A DNA stretch of 64,000 nt from Pseudomonas prosekii (lineage in GTDB: Bacteria > Pseudomonadota > Gammaproteobacteria > Pseudomonadales > Pseudomonadaceae), in contig NZ_LT629762.1 in the NCBI RefSeq assembly GCF_900105155.1, positions 806,001 through 870,000 of the forward strand. Reading direction: 5' to 3'. The notes beneath the pieces are model-generated. The model had not been told where the DNA came from, did no database searches, and worked only from the letters and a program-made list of their open reading frames with translations. Shown one piece after another: positions 60,746 to 64,000 of the stretch. The translations under genes and the position numbers were made by a program. The first letter of the stretch is position 1. The number at the start of each line of letters is the position of its first letter.

Positions 60746-61531
60746 ATGAAACGTACGTGCACCAGCCTGATGCTCGCGGGCTCTTTGTTGGCCGGCGGCC
60801 AGGCGATGGCCGGCGACTTGCTGCAGTGGCAGGACAACAGCCTGACCTACCTGTATGGCAAAGACTTCAAAGTCAATCCGGCGATCCAGCAGACCGTCAC
60901 TTTCGAGCACGCTGACGGCTGGAAATATGGGGACAACTTCTTCTTCCTCGACAAGATCTTTTACAACGGTGACAAGGATTTCAACGTTGGCCCGAACACT
61001 TACTACGGCGAGTTCAGCCCGCGTATTTCGTTGGGCAAGGTGCTTGGCCAGAAGATCGAATTCGGCCCGATCAAAGACGTGTTGCTGGCGATGACGTATG
61101 AGTTCGGCGAAGGCGATACCGAGTCGTACTTGATCGGTCCGGGTTTCGACCTGGCGATCCCCGGTTTCGATTACTTCCAGCTGAACTTCTATCAGCGTCA
61201 GACCGAAGGCGCACGTGCTGGCGACAACGTCTGGCAGATCACCCCGGTATGGGCTTACACGATTCCGGTGGGCAACTCGAACATCCTGATCGACGGTTTC
61301 ATGGACTGGGTGGTCGACAACGACTCCAATTCCAAGGGTGATTACCACGCCAACCTGCACTTCAACCCGCAGGTCAAATACGACTTGGGCAAGGCGCTGA
61401 ATTTCGGCGAGAAGCAGCTCTATGTCGGTGTCGAGTACGACTACTGGAAGAACAAATACGGGATCGACGACACCCGTGCGTTCACCACCAACCAGAACGT
61501 GACGAGCTTTTTGGTGAAGTTCCACTTCTGA
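60746..61531 (+). CDS. Outer-membrane Tsx/OmpK-like channel, copy 2
   Basis: 261 residues from ATG 60746 (GGGAGC nine bases upstream); the frame opens earlier at 60371 but without start signals. Signal peptide ends QAMA. The barrel sequence is collinear with copy 1 (LLQWQDNSLTYLYGKDF; WKYGDNFFFLDKIFYNG; YHANLHFNPQVKYDLGKAL) and ends FLVKFHF. Divergence in surface-loop-like segments suggests different ligands. Its separate sigma-54-type promoter suggests control different from copy 1. Confidence 0.9.
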   Translation: MKRTCTSLMLAGSLLAGGQAMAGDLLQWQDNSLTYLYGKDFKVNPAIQQTVTFEHADGWKYGDNFFFLDKIFYNGDKDFNVGPNTYYGEFSPRISLGKVLGQKIEFGPIKDVLLAMTYEFGEGDTESYLIGPGFDLAIPGFDYFQLNFYQRQTEGARAGDNVWQITPVWAYTIPVGNSNILIDGFMDWVVDNDSNSKGDYHANLHFNPQVKYDLGKALNFGEKQLYVGVEYDYWKNKYGIDDTRAFTTNQNVTSFLVKFHF

Positions 61532-61550
61532 TCCGGCGGCGTCTGAAAAG

Positions 61551-61625
61551 ACGCCTTCGCGGGCAAGCCTCGCTCCTACAGGTGATCGCGTATCCCTTGT
61601 GGGAGTGAGCCTGCTCGCGATGGCA
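61551..61625. repeat. Hybrid REP pair: CCCGCGAA arm with CTCGCGA arm
   Basis: Left CTTCGCGGGCAAGCCTCGCT belongs to the CCCGCGAA subtype; right TGGGAGTGAGCCTGCTCGCG belongs to the CTCGCGA subtype. The arms are only partly complementary. Confidence 0.85.
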
Positions 61626-61637
61626 TCAGCGCCGATC

Positions 61638-62810
61638 TCAAGCTGGAACAACCGCCTCCGACAACCCCAAAAACCGGGACAACTCCGCGCGCTTGGCCAA
61701 CGCATCGCGCCGCCCCAGCTCGATCAATTCGCTGCAATACCCCGCCTCGAACAGCAGATAACTCAGCACCCCCGCCCCGCTCGTCTTGGTCGCCCCCGGC
61801 CCGCGCAAAAACAGGCGCAACGCCGCCGGCAATTCCTGGCGATGGCGCGCCGCGATTTCATCGATCGGCTGGCTCGGCGAAATCACCAGCACCTCCACCG
61901 GCGCCACGCCCAGCGCGCGGGTCGGCGTGCCATCGGGGAGCAAATGGCTGAACTGATTCAGACGCTGCAACAACTCGATATCGCTTTCCAGGCTATCGAT
62001 GAACGTGCTGTTGAGCATGTGCCCGCCAATCTGCGCCAGCGTCGGCTGCTGGCCGGTGTACGCGCGTTGCAGCGGTTGCTCGGGATCGACGCCGCGCGGG
62101 TTGCCGCTGACGCCGACCACCAGCACGCGCGTGGCGCCAAGGTGCAGCGCCGGGCTGATCGGCGCCGACTGCCGCACCGCGCCATCGCCGAAAAATTCGT
62201 CGCCGATTTTCACCGGCGCAAACAACAGCGGAATCGCCGAACTGGCGAGCAAATGTTCCACGCTCAATTGGGTCGGCACGCCGATGCGGCGATGGCGCAA
62301 CCACGCATCAATCGTCCCGCCGCCCTGATAGAACGTGACCGCCTGCCCCGATTCATAACCGAACGCGGTCACCGCCACTGCTTGCAATTGCTTGCGCGCG
62401 ATGGCCTCGGCGATGCCGTTCATCTGTAATTTTTCGTTGAGCAGATTGCGCAGCGGCGAACTGTTGAGCAGCGCCACCGGCACCGGCGCGCCGATACCCA
62501 ACAAGCTGCGACTGACAAACCGCGCGGCCTGATGGATCACCCCCGGCCAATCGCTGCGCAACACTTGATGGCTGCGAAAGCCCTGCCAGAACGCGGTGAG
62601 GCGCTCGATGGCGCTGCGAAAATCCATTGCGCCGCTGGCCAGACTGACCGCGTTGATCGCCCCGGCGGAAGTGCCGACGATCACTGGAAACGGATTGTCA
62701 GCGCCCACCGGCAACAATTCGGCAATCGCAGCCAGCACGCCCACCTGATACGCCGCCCGAGCACCACCGCCGGAGAGAATCAATCCTGTAACCGGTTCGC
62801 CTGGATTCAT
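61638..62810 (-). CDS. Patatin-like phospholipase
   Basis: 390 residues from ATG 62810 with GGAG eight bases upstream; a TTG six bases earlier is less likely. Oxyanion loop LILSGGGARAAYQVG (about 10-24), nucleophile elbow VGTSAGAINA (Ser about 48) and the catalytic Asp in FFGDGAVRQSAP (DGA motif, about 208-212) are intact. No signal peptide, so an intracellular lipid acyl hydrolase. The C-terminal third is Leu/Ala-rich and helical. Flanked by REP pairs, no operon. Confidence 0.9.
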   Translation of the reverse strand: MNPGEPVTGLILSGGGARAAYQVGVLAAIAELLPVGADNPFPVIVGTSAGAINAVSLASGAMDFRSAIERLTAFWQGFRSHQVLRSDWPGVIHQAARFVSRSLLGIGAPVPVALLNSSPLRNLLNEKLQMNGIAEAIARKQLQAVAVTAFGYESGQAVTFYQGGGTIDAWLRHRRIGVPTQLSVEHLLASSAIPLLFAPVKIGDEFFGDGAVRQSAPISPALHLGATRVLVVGVSGNPRGVDPEQPLQRAYTGQQPTLAQIGGHMLNSTFIDSLESDIELLQRLNQFSHLLPDGTPTRALGVAPVEVLVISPSQPIDEIAARHRQELPAALRLFLRGPGATKTSGAGVLSYLLFEAGYCSELIELGRRDALAKRAELSRFLGLSEAVVPA

Positions 62811-62866
62811 GCACAACGCTCCATGGTGCTGGACGGGATCATTATCCAGCCCTGTCTAACACAAAA

Positions 62867-62958
62867 CCTGTAGGAGCGAGGCTTGCCCGCGAAGGCTTCA
62901 CCTCGGTTTCTGGGTGTCGCAGATGACGCCTTCGCGGGCAAGCCTCGCTCCTACAGGG
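62867..62958. repeat. Paired REP element (CCCGCGAA subtype)
   Basis: CTGTAGGAGCGAGGCTTGCC and its complement flank about 40 bases just past the lpxL stop. Confidence 0.92.
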
Positions 62959-62967
62959 GATCGGGGT

Positions 62968-63900
62968 TCAGCCGCGTTTTGCGTACAGTTTAGGCTCGCC
63001 GGGCGGGCGGCTTTTAAAGCGGCGATGGGCCCAGAGGTATTGCTCCGGGCAATCGCGCAAGGCGCCTTCGACCCATTGATTGATGCGGATGCAGTCGGCC
63101 TCTTCGGTTTCGCCGGGGAAACCTTCGAGCGGCGCATGAATCACCAAGCGATAACCGCTGCCGTCCGCCAGACGCTCCTGCGTGAACGGCACCACCAGCG
63201 CCTTGCCCAAACGGGCAAATTTGCTGGTCGCGGTGACCGTCGCCGCCTGAATCCCGAACAGCGGCACAAAGATACTTTGCTTGGCGCCATAGTCCTGATC
63301 CGGCGCGTACCAGATCGCCCGGCCGGCGCGCAGCAACTTGAGCATGCCGCGCACGTCGTCACGCTCCACCGCCAGCGAATCGAGGTTATGCCGCTCGCGA
63401 CCGCGACGCTGGATGTAGTCGAACAACGGATTTTTGTGTTCGCGGTACATGCCGTCGATGGTGTGCTGCTGACCGAGCAACGCCGCGCCGATTTCCAGCG
63501 TGGTGAAGTGCAGCGCCATCAGAATCACGCCTTTGCCGTCGCGCTGGGCTTTTTTCAGATGCTCAAGGCCTTCGACATGCGCCAATTTGGCCAGACGCTC
63601 GCGTGACCACCACCAACTCATGGCCATTTCGAAGAAGGCAATGCCGGTGGAGGCGAAGTTTTCCTTGAGCAGGCGCTTGCGTTCGGCCGCGGATTTTTCC
63701 GGGAAACACAGTTCAAGGTTGCGTTTGGCAATGCGCCGTCGGTCGCCCGCCACGCGGTACATCAGCGCACCGAGGGCGCGGCCGACAAACAGCAGCGCCG
63801 GGTACGGCAACTGCACGATCAGCCACAACAGCCCCAGCCCGCACCACAGCGGCCAGAAACGCGGAGAAAGAAATGCTGTACGAAAACGCGGGCGATCCAT
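62968..63900 (-). CDS. lpxL: LpxL/HtrB-family lipid A acyltransferase
   Basis: 310 residues. One N-terminal membrane helix (FWPLWCGLGLLWLIVQLPYPALLF, about 15-38) anchors it to the inner membrane. The acyltransferase HX4D-type motif HFTTLEIG (His and Glu variant typical of LpxL/LpxM, about 133-140) and PDQDYGAKQSIFVPLFG (about 205-221) are visible, ending in YLWAHRRFKSRP (about 287-298). It adds a secondary acyl chain to lipid A. In Pseudomonas this gene commonly lies divergent from minC, which would start beyond the window. Confidence 0.92.
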   Translation of the reverse strand: MDRPRFRTAFLSPRFWPLWCGLGLLWLIVQLPYPALLFVGRALGALMYRVAGDRRRIAKRNLELCFPEKSAAERKRLLKENFASTGIAFFEMAMSWWWSRERLAKLAHVEGLEHLKKAQRDGKGVILMALHFTTLEIGAALLGQQHTIDGMYREHKNPLFDYIQRRGRERHNLDSLAVERDDVRGMLKLLRAGRAIWYAPDQDYGAKQSIFVPLFGIQAATVTATSKFARLGKALVVPFTQERLADGSGYRLVIHAPLEGFPGETEEADCIRINQWVEGALRDCPEQYLWAHRRFKSRPPGEPKLYAKRG

Positions 63901-64000
63901 TAAAGGTTCCGGAAAGACAATGGCCGCGCATTCTACATCGTTCGACCCGGCTTGCGGCCTGCGGGCGTTCTCGTTATAAGTCTCGGCACTTTTAGTGACA
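63901..64000. other. Promoter region upstream of lpxL, cut by window edge
   Basis: 100 bases to the edge with no coding signal. It should contain the lpxL promoter and possibly part of the next gene's regulatory region. Confidence 0.35.

Overview
The window is a stretch of chromosome from a fluorescent-group Pseudomonas. The evidence is the gene content and order: prpB-prpC-acnD behind a GntR regulator; speE, mtnCDB, aroC, prmB, Smr and folE in the order I recall from Pseudomonas chromosomes; a 205-residue ThrH; an iron-sulfur APS-type CysH; and a cytochrome c-tailed urate oxidase. High G+C codon use and more than 20 paired REP palindromes of the Pseudomonas type agree. I see no insertion sequence, prophage, integron or CRISPR array.

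Layout. 0-3.6 kb: methylcitrate cycle operon on the minus strand (GntR regulator, prpB, prpC, start of acnD). 3.8-6.9 kb: a plus-strand three-gene operon coding for a retropepsin-like secreted protein, a membrane protein with an inactive transglutaminase domain, and an ATP-grasp ligase, which together look like a peptide or amide-bond modification system of unknown product. 7.1-10.1 kb: pabB, thrH, cysH. 10.2-13 kb: an NCS1 permease and an allantoin/hydantoin-racemase-like gene. 13-15.7 kb: a LysR/SDR divergent pair and a HAD phosphatase. 15.9-21.2 kb: a 1607-residue RHS polymorphic toxin with a ParB-like C-terminal cargo and an overlapping candidate immunity gene in A+T-richer DNA. 21.2-24 kb: small genes (two acidic microproteins, two tandem glycine-zipper secreted proteins, a CxxC microprotein, a YbjQ family gene) and tRNA-Ser(GGA). 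24.3-32.8 kb: lipid and beta-oxidation genes, CorA, an amidotransferase, a 31-residue membrane microprotein and a secreted cytochrome c. 33-49.9 kb: housekeeping genes including speE, the methionine salvage operon, aroC, prmB, folE. 50.2-61.5 kb: a complete urate-to-glyoxylate pathway (puuD, uraH, uraD, puuE, alc, allA) with two NCS2 permeases and two Tsx-like outer-membrane channels. 61.6-63.9 kb: a patatin-like phospholipase and an LpxL-type acyltransferase.

How genes work together. The purine cluster supplies outer- and inner-membrane uptake plus every step from urate to glyoxylate and urea. A perfect palindrome, TTGTATACAA, lies in front of the NCS2 permease (50.2 kb) and of puuE (53.3 kb), and, 40 kb away, in front of the NCS1 permease/racemase pair (10.5 kb). 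A one-mismatch version faces uraH. This suggests that a repressor encoded outside the window controls a split purine/allantoin regulon. A good sigma-54 promoter match precedes the second Tsx-like gene, which would add nitrogen control.

Limits: all calls come from reading sequence and recalled family knowledge. No database search, structure prediction or alignment was run.
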